From Acidimicrobiia bacterium (GTDB lineage: Bacteria > Actinomycetota > Acidimicrobiia > Acidimicrobiales > Ilumatobacteraceae): a DNA stretch of 16,545 bases. Positions 7,185-14,353 of the stretch are shown here, piece by piece. Numbering within the stretch: position 1 is the first letter of the stretch; each line of letters opens with the position of its first letter. The notes under the pieces are model-generated. The model saw nothing but the letters and a program-made list of their open reading frames with translations. It did no database searches and was not told the origin of the DNA. A program made the translations under genes and the position numbers. The DNA lies in NCBI GenBank assembly GCA_010025655.1, contig RGSV01000006.1, forward strand, positions 1-16,545, read 5' to 3'.

Positions 7185-7967
7185 TCATCGTGCCACGAGC
7201 GTCATGGTGCGACGCAACGGTTGTGTCGCAGTCACCACCTGCGGTCGCAATGTGAAGCCGTCGGGAGGACCAGATTGTGGTTCAATGCACAGCGCATGCT
7301 TCGGAATGTCGTAGATCACCCAGTGGTCGCAATCACTTTCGACAGTGATGCGTATACCGTCGTCGAATAACACTGCAGGCGAGCGACGTGCCCCCGTGAA
7401 GCAGTCATCCCACGGCCCTGGCGGCGGAGTGATGCGTTGTGCGGTAGCGATGTAGTCGGCGTCGCGCAGGTACATCTCTGCAAAGTCGACATCGAGTCGG
7501 GCTGGTCGCACAAACCACGGATGCCAGCCGACCTGCGCAGGCATCGACTCACTGGTCGTCACTTCGAGCGCGCAGGTCACCGATTGGTGCTCTACATCAA
7601 GTGAAATGTCGTGGGTCACCTGACCCGTGAACGGCCATCGTGCGCCCAATGATGCAGTGAGCACCACACGAGTCGGTGACTGCTCGAGTGTCGCCCACGA
7701 CACGTCGAACACGGTGCCGTGAATCGCATGGTGACCGAAGTTGAGCGGCAACTGGTGTTCTCGCCCGGCGTGCTGAAACTTGCCGCGTCGCACCCGCCCG
7801 GCATACGGCACCATCGGGTACGCACCCCACGATGTGGGGCTCGCACCTCGCGAGTGGGTGACGAGCCGTTCGCGTCCGCCGACGCGCAGCGACGACAGGC
7901 GCGCACCGTGTAGTGCATCGACCGAGCAGCCGAACCAGCCCGTGCCGAGGTGCAGCTCGTTGCTCAT
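7185..7967 (-). CDS. galM: Aldose 1-epimerase (galactose mutarotase family)
   Basis: The 260-residue beta-sandwich enzyme interconverts alpha and beta anomers of aldohexoses such as galactose. Seen in order are WGAYPMVPYAGRVRRGKF (47-64, the substrate-binding Pro-x-Ala-x-Arg loop), GHHAIHG with His83, GWHPWF with His149 (147-152), and CIEPQSGPPDGF with the catalytic-base Glu229 (227-238). It is shorter than E. coli GalM (about 346), in the range of the bacterial YihR/LacX-like branch, so the sugar may not be galactose alone. The ATG overlaps the lnt stop as ATGA, making it the third gene of the M48-lnt-galM operon. galT and an alpha-galactosidase 3 kb away support a role in galactose use. Only about 73 bases separate it from the GT4 operon, with no clear terminator. 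Confidence 0.85.
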   Translation of the reverse strand: MSNELHLGTGWFGCSVDALHGARLSSLRVGGRERLVTHSRGASPTSWGAYPMVPYAGRVRRGKFQHAGREHQLPLNFGHHAIHGTVFDVSWATLEQSPTRVVLTASLGARWPFTGQVTHDISLDVEHQSVTCALEVTTSESMPAQVGWHPWFVRPARLDVDFAEMYLRDADYIATAQRITPPPGPWDDCFTGARRSPAVLFDDGIRITVESDCDHWVIYDIPKHALCIEPQSGPPDGFTLRPQVVTATQPLRRTMTLVAR

Positions 7968-9565
7968 TCGGTAAGCCTCGTACCAACGAGACCGACGATC
8001 AGGTCATCAAATGCTTGTTCGGAATCGTTGCGACTGCGTACGCCAATAAAAACCAGCACAGCGAGCATGAGAAGAATCACGGGAAGATCACCGAGTTGCG
8101 AATACCACGTGCGACCTTTGCGCAGTGGCACCTCACGCAGCACGACCGCTGCTTTGCCAATCGCAATCCGCTCAAGCACATTGCCATCAGGGTCGATGAA
8201 GACGCTGAAACCTGTCGTTGCGGCTTGTGCGACGAACCGCCCCGTCTCGATCGCGCGCAGTTGTGATGCGGCGACTTGCTGGCGTTGCAGGATTTCGCCG
8301 GTGTAGCTCGAACCGTTGGTCGGATTGAGCACTACCTGGCCGCCAGCGGCAACACCGTCATTGGCGCGCGGGGCAAAGAAGACCTCCCACGAAATGGCGA
8401 CGGCAAGCGGCACCTTCTGGCTCGCCGCGCCTGCGTCGGCCGTGTTGTTATCCGCCGCGCCGTCACCTGCTGCGACGGGCACCTCGATGATCGCTCGTTC
8501 GCGACCTGCGACTGCATCGCGCGGCACACGGTCGACCGGCGCACCGAGTGCACGCAAGAACGACCGCAGCGGAATGTATTCGCCGTACGGCACACGCCGC
8601 ACCTTGTCGTAGCGCGAAGTGATGCTGCCCACAGCGTCGACAACGATCTGGGCATTGGTGAAGCCGTTCTCGGCATCTTCGGTGACGCCAACCGCGAGGG
8701 CTGCATCGAGCCTCTTCGCTTCGCTGGCGACCGTCTCGAGGGCACGGCTATCAGCGAATTGGGCTACGTCGATTACGTTCTCTGGCCACACGACGAGATC
8801 GAGGTCATCGTTTTGCGTGAGCAACCGTGTCGCCGTCACGTGACGTTCGAATACGTCGCGTGGGTTTGAGTTGATGGCGAGCACACCTTGTGGTCCACCA
8901 CCTTGTACCAGAGCAATTCGTATGGTGTCGCCCGTCTCGCGTCCGCGTGGCGCGACAACACCCAGCACCTGCAGAAGCACCACGATGGCGATCATCGACA
9001 ATGCGACACGGCGCGTGTGCCAACCGAATTCCGCCCTCTTCAGCCAGAGCAGTGCAAGTGCGCCACCGAAAACGGCCACCCACCACGACAAGCCGAGTGG
9101 GCCGATGACACGACCGAGTTGCGCGAGCCGGGTGTCGGCAACGCCAAGTGCGAGGCTCGCGAGCGGAACCCCACCGAACGGCCAGAAGTGACGAAAAGCT
9201 TCGACCAAGGCGAGCGCAGTCACTCGCGCCACCACACGTAGTGAGACTGAGCTACTGAGGCGAGCGGCAAGTGTTGCGCCGATTGCATGCATGAATGCAA
9301 AGAGCAATGGTGCGATGACAAAGCCACCCGGCACGAGCTGCCACATCCAGCCCATCGCTGGCGCCAACCATGACCAGGCAAAGACGAGTGCCAAGACGAA
9401 CTGTGGTGCTCGGCGCAACGACACACGCTCGGCGACGACGAGGTAGAGCGCGATTCCGACCAGTGCGGTTGGCCAGATACCCCATGGTGGCAGACCGATT
9501 GCGACGAGCGCACCCGCGAGAGAGGCCAGAGCGATGGATGCGAGGCGTGCTCGTGCAGCGTTCAT
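7964..9565 (-). CDS. lnt: Apolipoprotein N-acyltransferase-like protein, catalytic Cys replaced by Ser
   Basis: The 533-residue protein has about seven N-terminal membrane helices (roughly 8-210), then a periplasmic nitrilase-type domain and a final helix near 505-520. In Lnt this domain N-acylates the lipidated Cys of lipoproteins through a Glu-Lys-Cys triad. The Glu is in VVWPENVID (Glu262), the Lys in RYDKVRRVPYGEYIP (Lys321), but the nucleophile position in the usual ICYE reads AISWEVFF, giving Ser392 (codon TCG at 8390-8392 on the minus strand). The following VVLNPTNGSSYTGEILQRQQ and RAIETGRFVAQA blocks are well kept. A low-complexity Ala/Asp/Asn/Gly insert (about 366-383) precedes the Ser. 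ATG 9565 overlaps the M48 stop as ATGA; the longer open frame upstream is not protein-like. Family is confident; activity is uncertain because of the Ser. Confidence 0.87.
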   Translation of the reverse strand: MNAARARLASIALASLAGALVAIGLPPWGIWPTALVGIALYLVVAERVSLRRAPQFVLALVFAWSWLAPAMGWMWQLVPGGFVIAPLLFAFMHAIGATLAARLSSSVSLRVVARVTALALVEAFRHFWPFGGVPLASLALGVADTRLAQLGRVIGPLGLSWWVAVFGGALALLWLKRAEFGWHTRRVALSMIAIVVLLQVLGVVAPRGRETGDTIRIALVQGGGPQGVLAINSNPRDVFERHVTATRLLTQNDDLDLVVWPENVIDVAQFADSRALETVASEAKRLDAALAVGVTEDAENGFTNAQIVVDAVGSITSRYDKVRRVPYGEYIPLRSFLRALGAPVDRVPRDAVAGRERAIIEVPVAAGDGAADNNTADAGAASQKVPLAVAISWEVFFAPRANDGVAAGGQVVLNPTNGSSYTGEILQRQQVAASQLRAIETGRFVAQAATTGFSVFIDPDGNVLERIAIGKAAVVLREVPLRKGRTWYSQLGDLPVILLMLAVLVFIGVRSRNDSEQAFDDLIVGLVGTRLTE

Positions 9566-10455
9566 CGAACGGCTCCGAACTTTCGCAAGTGCGACGCCAG
9601 TCGGTTGATGCGCAACTTCATGGGTGGATGTGATGCGAACACTCGGTGCCATACATTCTGACGCAGTGAAGAAGTGTCTTCGTAACCAGATGCGCGCATG
9701 GCAGCCAGTAACTCGTGACCGAACCCGAGGTGTGCTGCGCGACGATCGGCGTCGTATTCGGTGAGGCGACTTGCCGCGTTGCCGAGCAACGTTGCGAGTG
9801 AGACATTGAGCATCAACAACCATGACACCACATGCAAGAACGCGGCGACAAAGAGTCCGAGTGCATGCAGTAGCGGAATTCGTTGTGCGAACGCGCGGGT
9901 CAGTGATTCGGCGGTGCGATGCAGCGCCATGCCACCGCGCGAGAGCAGCGTGATTGGCAGGATCATCCACTGACCAATGGTGAGCGCGACGGTATGGAAG
10001 CCCAAGTGGTGACTCAACTCATGGGCAAGCACACCCGTCAGTTGCTCTCGGTCAAGACGTTCAATCGCGAAAGACGACACAACGACGAGGTGGCCGCCGC
10101 AGGCAAATGCATTCATTTCGTCGACGTCAACAACGGCAAGCACGAATCGTCGGCGACCCAAGCCGCTGCGACGCATGATTGGTAGCCACGCTTCATCGAG
10201 ACGCGACTGCTCGCGGGCCGTCGGCATTCGTGCACCGAGCAACTTCATCAGCACGAATCGTTGAGTGCCGCGGGCGAACAACACGATGAAGAGCGCAAAG
10301 AGCGACCCAACGAAGAGTAGATACGACACTTGACCCCACCACCAGAACGGCAACCACAACACGCTCGCCGTCATCAGCCAGGCGGGCAAGAGTGCGACGA
10401 TCGATGTGAGACCGGCGAGTGCCGACCAGTCGAGACCCTGCGATCTGCCCGACAC
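9562..10455 (-). CDS. M48-family membrane zinc metallopeptidase (HtpX-like)
   Basis: The protein has 297 residues. It has two N-terminal membrane helices (about 12-36 and 43-62), a conserved DVDEMNAFACGG segment, and the zinc motif LAHELSHHLG with HExxH at 145-149. Two further hydrophobic segments follow (about 158-174 and 196-224). The third zinc ligand is in LTEYDADRRAAHLG (Glu233), and the family's SHPPMKLRINRL lies at 275-286. M48 enzymes such as HtpX degrade damaged or misfolded membrane proteins. It leads the operon with lnt and galM. I chose GTG 10455 because TAGGTT sits 8 bases upstream on this strand. ATG 10482 is the alternative; it adds nine residues, has AAGAAGG just upstream, and would share its CATG with the lgt start. 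Confidence 0.85.
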   Translation of the reverse strand: MSGRSQGLDWSALAGLTSIVALLPAWLMTASVLWLPFWWWGQVSYLLFVGSLFALFIVLFARGTQRFVLMKLLGARMPTAREQSRLDEAWLPIMRRSGLGRRRFVLAVVDVDEMNAFACGGHLVVVSSFAIERLDREQLTGVLAHELSHHLGFHTVALTIGQWMILPITLLSRGGMALHRTAESLTRAFAQRIPLLHALGLFVAAFLHVVSWLLMLNVSLATLLGNAASRLTEYDADRRAAHLGFGHELLAAMRASGYEDTSSLRQNVWHRVFASHPPMKLRINRLASHLRKFGAVR

Positions 10456-10474
10456 GCTTGGTGAACCTAGCGTG
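10453..10474. repeat. 22-bp imperfect palindrome covering the M48/lgt promoter
   Basis: CACGCT (10453-10458) mirrors AGCGTG (10469-10474), and GGT (10460-10462) mirrors ACC (10465-10467), giving 9 of 11 symmetric pairs about 10463.5. It includes the M48 GTG codon and overlaps both -10 candidates. It could be an operator for a dimeric regulator, or partly a by-product of promoter symmetry. Confidence 0.4.
10464..10473. promoter_or_regulatory. Candidate bidirectional -10 pair sharing one TA (M48 operon and lgt)
   Basis: Plus-strand TAGCGT (10468-10473) ends 7 bases before ATG 10481 of lgt. Minus-strand TAGGTT (10469 down to 10464) ends 8 bases before GTG 10455 of the M48 gene. The two hexamers overlap at the self-complementary TA of 10468-10469. 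Neither gene has a Shine-Dalgarno at these starts, so both transcripts are probably leaderless. Confidence 0.5.
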
Positions 10475-10480
10475 GCAGCC

Positions 10481-11359
10481 ATGACCTTCTTTGCCACTGC
10501 AGGGTTTGCCGTAAATGTGATTGCCTCGATCCCCAGTCCGTCATCGGGCTCACTCGAACTTGGTCCGTTGCGCCTCAATGCCTACGGCCTCATGATCGCG
10601 CTCGGCGCAATTGCCGCAACCTGGCTGATGGGTCGCCGACTTGAGTCGCGCGGTTGGGGCACGCGCGACGATGCGAGCAGCATCGCTATCTGGGCGGTGC
10701 CCGCCGGTGTCGTTGGTGCACGCATGTATCACGTGATCACCGATTGGGAACGTTTCAACGGTCGCTTCGTCGACGTATTCAAGATCTGGAAAGGTGGCCT
10801 CGGCATCTGGGGTGGTATTGCTCTCGGAGTCGCGGTCGGGCTCTACGTCGCCCGTCGCCGCGGACTTTCGGTGTCCAACACGCTGACTGCGGTGGCGCCC
10901 GCCTTGCCGCTGGCGCAAGCGATTGGTCGCATCGGCAACTGGTTCAACCAAGAGCTCTTCGGTCGCGCCACCACGTTGCCGTGGGGTCTTGAGATCGACG
11001 ATAAACACTTGCCGCGCGGTTATGAATCGGGCACCTTGTTTCATCCGACGTTTCTCTATGAGGCGATCGGCAATCTGGTGCTGTGTGTGGTGCTGCTGCG
11101 ACTTGACCGGCGCGCCAGTCTGCGCGCTGAGCCGCCAGCAATGCTTCGACCTGGGCGTCTCTTCCTCTTCTATACGGCCGGCTACACGCTCCTGCGATTC
11201 TTCGTCGAAGAGTTGCGAATCGACCCCGCAAAGTCAGCCGGGGGTCTGCGGCTCAATCAGTGGACGTCGATCGTCGTATTCGTCGCCTCAGTGACGTGGT
11301 TGGTCATCGACTCGCGTCGCGTAAGCGCGAAGCAAGTTGCTCAGGCACCACCGGAATGA
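10481..11359 (+). CDS. lgt: Prolipoprotein diacylglyceryl transferase
   Basis: The 292-residue membrane enzyme moves diacylglycerol from phosphatidylglycerol to the lipobox Cys of prelipoproteins, the first step of lipoprotein maturation. The family signature G-R-x-G-N-F/W-x-N-x-E-x-x-G is present as GRIGNWFNQELFG (149-161). Other blocks are IASIPSPSSG (14-23), RLNAYGLMIALG (31-42), VVGARMYHVITDW (77-89), KGGLGIWGGIALG (104-116), LYEAIGNL and GYTLLRFFVEELRID. The His of the E. coli HGG loop is Trp in GIWGG, which I recall as common in actinobacteria. ATG 10481 follows TAGCGT by 7 bases; GTG 10517 (VIASIP) is a shorter alternative closer to the family core. Its 3' end overlaps galT by 56 bases in convergent orientation. 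Confidence 0.92.
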   Translation: MTFFATAGFAVNVIASIPSPSSGSLELGPLRLNAYGLMIALGAIAATWLMGRRLESRGWGTRDDASSIAIWAVPAGVVGARMYHVITDWERFNGRFVDVFKIWKGGLGIWGGIALGVAVGLYVARRRGLSVSNTLTAVAPALPLAQAIGRIGNWFNQELFGRATTLPWGLEIDDKHLPRGYESGTLFHPTFLYEAIGNLVLCVVLLRLDRRASLRAEPPAMLRPGRLFLFYTAGYTLLRFFVEELRIDPAKSAGGLRLNQWTSIVVFVASVTWLVIDSRRVSAKQVAQAPPE

Positions 11360-12182
11360 AGTATTCACCGGTGGCCACCTCGGCTGCCGCGATGTAGCGC
11401 ATCACGCCCGGCGCACGCCACGGCGAGACGATTTCGACGTTGAACCACGCATCGGCGTAACCGTCGACATCACGGGCGCGAGTGGCGATGACTGTGGGGC
11501 GTTGATTGAACCACATCATCGTGGGCGTTGGCCCGTCATGCAGCCGCTCGATGCGCGACAGCACGTCTTGCAAGATGACACCAAAGCCGGCGCGCTGCTC
11601 GACGTTCATCGACACGAGGTCGGGCACACGTTCGATCGGCGCGATCTCGATGGCGAGTGGATACGGAGACGAAGACGGCACTGTCGCAGCCCATCCATCA
11701 CGTTGAACAATGAGGCGATCGGTGGTGGGGTCGGGTTTCCACCCGGCCGCTAGGCGTCGTGCGGGTCGATCGGGAACATGGTCGAAGGCGTAGATCTGGC
11801 CATGTGGATGATCGATAGTGGCGCCAACTTCGCGCCCAGAGTTCTCGAAGATGAGTACGTAGTCGACGTCGTGGCGCGCACCGAGTGCCTCAGTGCGTTG
11901 CGCCCACAGATCGATGAGTGCCGAGAGTTGAGTGGCGGGCAGTGTGGCGAGCCGCGCATCGTGGTCGCTCGTGTACATCACGACTTCGCAACGTTCGCTG
12001 GGCATCGGCGGCCACCGATTGGCAATCGACTTCACCGTGTAGGGCTCGGGTGCCTCAAGCCCGCCGACGCAGAACGGACAGCCCGCCGACGGCAGGTTCG
12101 GGCGGTTCTGACGAGACGCAACAACGTGCACCATCGTGCCCAGCCACGGGTCGACGCGAATCTCCGACACTGAATCTTCCAC
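11304..12182 (-). CDS. galT: Galactose-1-phosphate uridylyltransferase
   Basis: The 292-residue HIT-superfamily enzyme of the Leloir pathway swaps UMP between UDP-glucose and galactose-1-phosphate. Seen in order are SEIRVDPWLGTMVHVVASRQ (5-24), the zinc-binding GCPFC (Cys35, Cys38), SIANRWP (52-58), FENSGREVGATIDHPHGQIY (112-131) in which His125-Pro-His127-x-Gln129 holds the zinc His and the nucleophilic His, and the second-domain WFNVEIVSPWR. It is shorter than E. coli GalT (348), mainly at the N-terminus. GTG 12182 is chosen because TACGAT lies 9 bases upstream and the protein then begins as the family does; ATG 12230 would place the start inside the divergent alpha-galactosidase gene. Its 3' end overlaps lgt by 56 bases. 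Confidence 0.9.
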   Translation of the reverse strand: MEDSVSEIRVDPWLGTMVHVVASRQNRPNLPSAGCPFCVGGLEAPEPYTVKSIANRWPPMPSERCEVVMYTSDHDARLATLPATQLSALIDLWAQRTEALGARHDVDYVLIFENSGREVGATIDHPHGQIYAFDHVPDRPARRLAAGWKPDPTTDRLIVQRDGWAATVPSSSPYPLAIEIAPIERVPDLVSMNVEQRAGFGVILQDVLSRIERLHDGPTPTMMWFNQRPTVIATRARDVDGYADAWFNVEIVSPWRAPGVMRYIAAAEVATGEYFIPVVPEQLASRLRDASR

Positions 12183-12191
12183 GACCGTCTC

Positions 12192-12201
12192 ATCGTAGGC
12201 T
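12192..12201. promoter_or_regulatory. Candidate bidirectional -10 pair sharing one TA (galT and alpha-galactosidase)
   Basis: The ten bases ATCGTAGGCT hold plus-strand TAGGCT (12196-12201), 9 bases before ATG 12211, and minus-strand TACGAT (12197 down to 12192), 9 bases before GTG 12182. Both hexamers use the same TA and the layout is exactly symmetric about 12196.5. The whole intergenic region is only 28 bases, so the two galactose genes would be switched from one site. Confidence 0.5.
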
Positions 12202-12210
12202 CTGTCGGAA

Positions 12211-14313
12211 ATGGGTGATCTGGTGCACATGGTGCACGACGAGGTGTCCGTCGTGATTGACGTGTCGGGCGGAGTTCCCACGATTGCGCATTGGGGCGCC
12301 CGCCTCAACGCACCCGATGCACAACGCATGGCATCGATGACGAGACGACCCACCACGCACGGCTCGCTCGACGTAGTGCCTGCGTTGCAAATCGTGCCGC
12401 AACACTCTCTCGGTTCGCAGGCCCGCCCTGGCCTACAGGGTCATCGTCCCGGCGGTCGCGATTGGGCGCCACGATTCTCAACCTGCGATGTGCAGACCAC
12501 CGAGCGCTCGGTGACCACGTCGTCACGCGATGCCATTGCCAAGTTGCGGCTCGACACACGCATTGAACTTGACGCAAGCGGTGCGCTGTGTGTGTCGGCC
12601 ACAGTGATCAACGAAGGTGACTCGCGCTTCTTGCTCGACGCACTCACCATTTCGCTACCCGTCCCGTCGAGTGCCCGCGATCTCACCACGTATTCGGGTC
12701 GTTGGTCTCGCGAGTCAGCGACGCATCGCCAGACGATCGATCACGGTGCGTGGACCACTGAGAACCGCACGGGTCGCACTTCGCACGAATACCCGCCCAC
12801 GGTGTGGTGGAGCACCACCGATGCGCGCGAATGGACGGGCGAGGTGTGGGGCGTGCATCTCGCCTACAGCGGCAATCATGCAGTGCTCGCTGAAGTCTTG
12901 CCCGACGGTCGTCGATACACGCAGCTCGGCGAATTGCTGATGCCTGGCGAAGTGTGTCTCGACCCGGGTGGGTCGTATACGACGCCCAAGGTGGTTGGTG
13001 CCTACGGGGCAAACGGGTTCACGTCGGCCTCGTGGGTGCTGCACCGACACGTGCGTTCGGTGACTCCGACAGTTCCCGTGCGCAAAGTATTGCTCAACAC
13101 GTGGGAAGCGACGTATTTCAACCATGACACTGCTGCGTTGAGTGCACTCGCCGACGCGGCAGCCGACATCGGTATCGAACGATTCGTGCTCGACGACGGG
13201 TGGTTCGGCGCCCGTCGCAACGATCGCGCTGGCCTCGGTGATTGGGTCGTGTCACGCGAGGTGTATCCGCAGGGTTTGGCGCCACTCATTGCGCACGTGA
13301 AGTCACGCGGCATGGACTTTGGCATCTGGATTGAACCCGAGATGGTCAACCGTGATAGCGATCTCGTGCGTGCGCACCCTGACTGGGTGTTGCACGCCGT
13401 CGACTACGAGCCTGTGATGGCTCGCCACCAGCTGCTACTCGACCTCACCAACGAGCAGGCGTTCGCGCACGTATTTGCACAACTTGATGCGCTGTTGCGC
13501 GACCACGACATCGCCTTCGTGAAGTGGGACATGAACCGGCCGCTCATTCACGCGAGTGCTGCCGACGGGGCAGCCGGTGCACACCGTCAGACGCTCGCCT
13601 TCTACCGACTGCTCGACGCGCTGCGCACCTCACACCCGCAGGTTGAGTTTGAATCGTGCGCCTCGGGTGGCGGTCGCATCGATCACGCCGTGTTGTCGCG
13701 CGCGGTGCGCGTGTGGACCAGCGACTGCAACGACCCACTCGAGCGCCAACACATTCAACGTGGCACTGGCATGTGGGTGCCGAATGAAGTGCTCGGTATG
13801 CACGTCGGAGCTAAGCAGTCGCACACGACTGGTCGATCGCACAGCATTGAACTGCGTGCACTCACCGCGCTCTTCGGCTGGATGGGGGTCGAGTGCGACC
13901 CGCAGAAACTCAACGACCATGATCGCTCGGTGTTGCGCGAGGCGATCGCATTGCACAAACAACACCGCGCACTGTTGCACTCGGGTGATGTCGTGCGCTT
14001 CGATCTCGACGACAACTCGGCATTGGCGCACGGTGTGTTCGCCGCCGATCGCCGCACTGCATTGCTGGCCTACGTGCAACTCCAGACCTCGCCCTGGTTG
14101 GTGGTGCCGCGCTGGCGCATCTCTGGGCTTGACCCCGAACGCACCTACACCGTTACGCACCTACCGCTCGGTCGAATGGGCGGCATCGGGCACACACAAC
14201 CCGAGTGGATGACCACACCGCTCACCTGCACGGGTCGCGAGCTGGCAGTGGTCGGCTTGCAGCCGCCCAGCCTGTGGCCCGAGTCAGGCATGCTCGTGCA
14301 CGTGACGTCGTAG
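12211..14313 (+). CDS. Alpha-galactosidase, glycoside hydrolase family 36
   Basis: The 700-residue retaining glycosidase releases terminal alpha-galactose from oligosaccharides such as raffinose or melibiose. There is a beta-sandwich N-terminal domain (about 1-285), then a TIM barrel with VLLNTWEATYFNHD (293-306), RFVLDDGWFGARRND (324-338), GLGDW (341-345), FGIWIEPEMVNRDSDL (370-385), and FVKWDMNRP (436-444) holding the nucleophile Asp440. FESCASGGGRID (480-491) and VWTSDCND (501-508) follow, with the likely acid/base Asp505. A C-terminal beta domain follows. Length and motif order match bacterial GH36 enzymes (about 700-750). No signal peptide is seen, so it is probably intracellular and needs an importer not present here. 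The start at ATG 12211 follows TAGGCT by 9 bases. It is divergent from galT, consistent with joint use of the released galactose. Confidence 0.92.
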   Translation: MGDLVHMVHDEVSVVIDVSGGVPTIAHWGARLNAPDAQRMASMTRRPTTHGSLDVVPALQIVPQHSLGSQARPGLQGHRPGGRDWAPRFSTCDVQTTERSVTTSSRDAIAKLRLDTRIELDASGALCVSATVINEGDSRFLLDALTISLPVPSSARDLTTYSGRWSRESATHRQTIDHGAWTTENRTGRTSHEYPPTVWWSTTDAREWTGEVWGVHLAYSGNHAVLAEVLPDGRRYTQLGELLMPGEVCLDPGGSYTTPKVVGAYGANGFTSASWVLHRHVRSVTPTVPVRKVLLNTWEATYFNHDTAALSALADAAADIGIERFVLDDGWFGARRNDRAGLGDWVVSREVYPQGLAPLIAHVKSRGMDFGIWIEPEMVNRDSDLVRAHPDWVLHAVDYEPVMARHQLLLDLTNEQAFAHVFAQLDALLRDHDIAFVKWDMNRPLIHASAADGAAGAHRQTLAFYRLLDALRTSHPQVEFESCASGGGRIDHAVLSRAVRVWTSDCNDPLERQHIQRGTGMWVPNEVLGMHVGAKQSHTTGRSHSIELRALTALFGWMGVECDPQKLNDHDRSVLREAIALHKQHRALLHSGDVVRFDLDDNSALAHGVFAADRRTALLAYVQLQTSPWLVVPRWRISGLDPERTYTVTHLPLGRMGGIGHTQPEWMTTPLTCTGRELAVVGLQPPSLWPESGMLVHVTS

Positions 14314-14339
14314 CGCGTTCGCGCCCGCCTCGTCGCTCG

Positions 14340-14345
14340 TAGCAT
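14340..14345 (+). promoter_or_regulatory. Candidate -10 element of gatCAB (leaderless)
   Basis: TAGCAT lies 8 bases before GTG 14354, identical in sequence and spacing to the site before the methyltransferase at 3303. No Shine-Dalgarno is present. The rest of the 40-base gap after the alpha-galactosidase stop holds only a short CGCG-TT-CGCG palindrome (14314-14323) with no T-run, so no terminator is evident. Confidence 0.5.
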
Positions 14346-14353
14346 TTGACCTC

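Noticed and set aside
10480..10483. Palindromic CATG giving overlapping ATG starts for M48 (10482) and lgt (10481)
   Set aside because: GTG 10455 of M48 has a -10 at the usual distance; ATG 10482 would overlap the lgt start. AAGAAGG upstream of 10482 keeps it as an alternative only.
12228..12230. ATG 12230 as the galT start
   Set aside because: It lies inside the divergent alpha-galactosidase gene and upstream of the TACGAT -10, and the extra 16 residues do not resemble GalT.
12220..12240. Tandem TGGTGCACA/TGGTGCACG near the start of the alpha-galactosidase gene
   Set aside because: It is only two 9-base copies inside coding sequence (Val-His-Met-Val-His-Asp), with nothing to suggest a regulatory repeat.
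13630..14160. 176-codon antisense frame within the alpha-galactosidase gene
   Set aside because: It is a shadow of the GH36 catalytic and C-terminal domain coding sequence, with no family features.
14314..14323. CGCG-TT-CGCG palindrome after the alpha-galactosidase stop as a terminator
   Set aside because: Its stem is only 4 bp with a 2-base loop and no T-run, too weak to call a terminator.
14346..14351. TTGACC as a -35 element near gatC
   Set aside because: It lies downstream of the TAGCAT hexamer and directly before the GTG start, so it cannot serve as the -35 for gatC.
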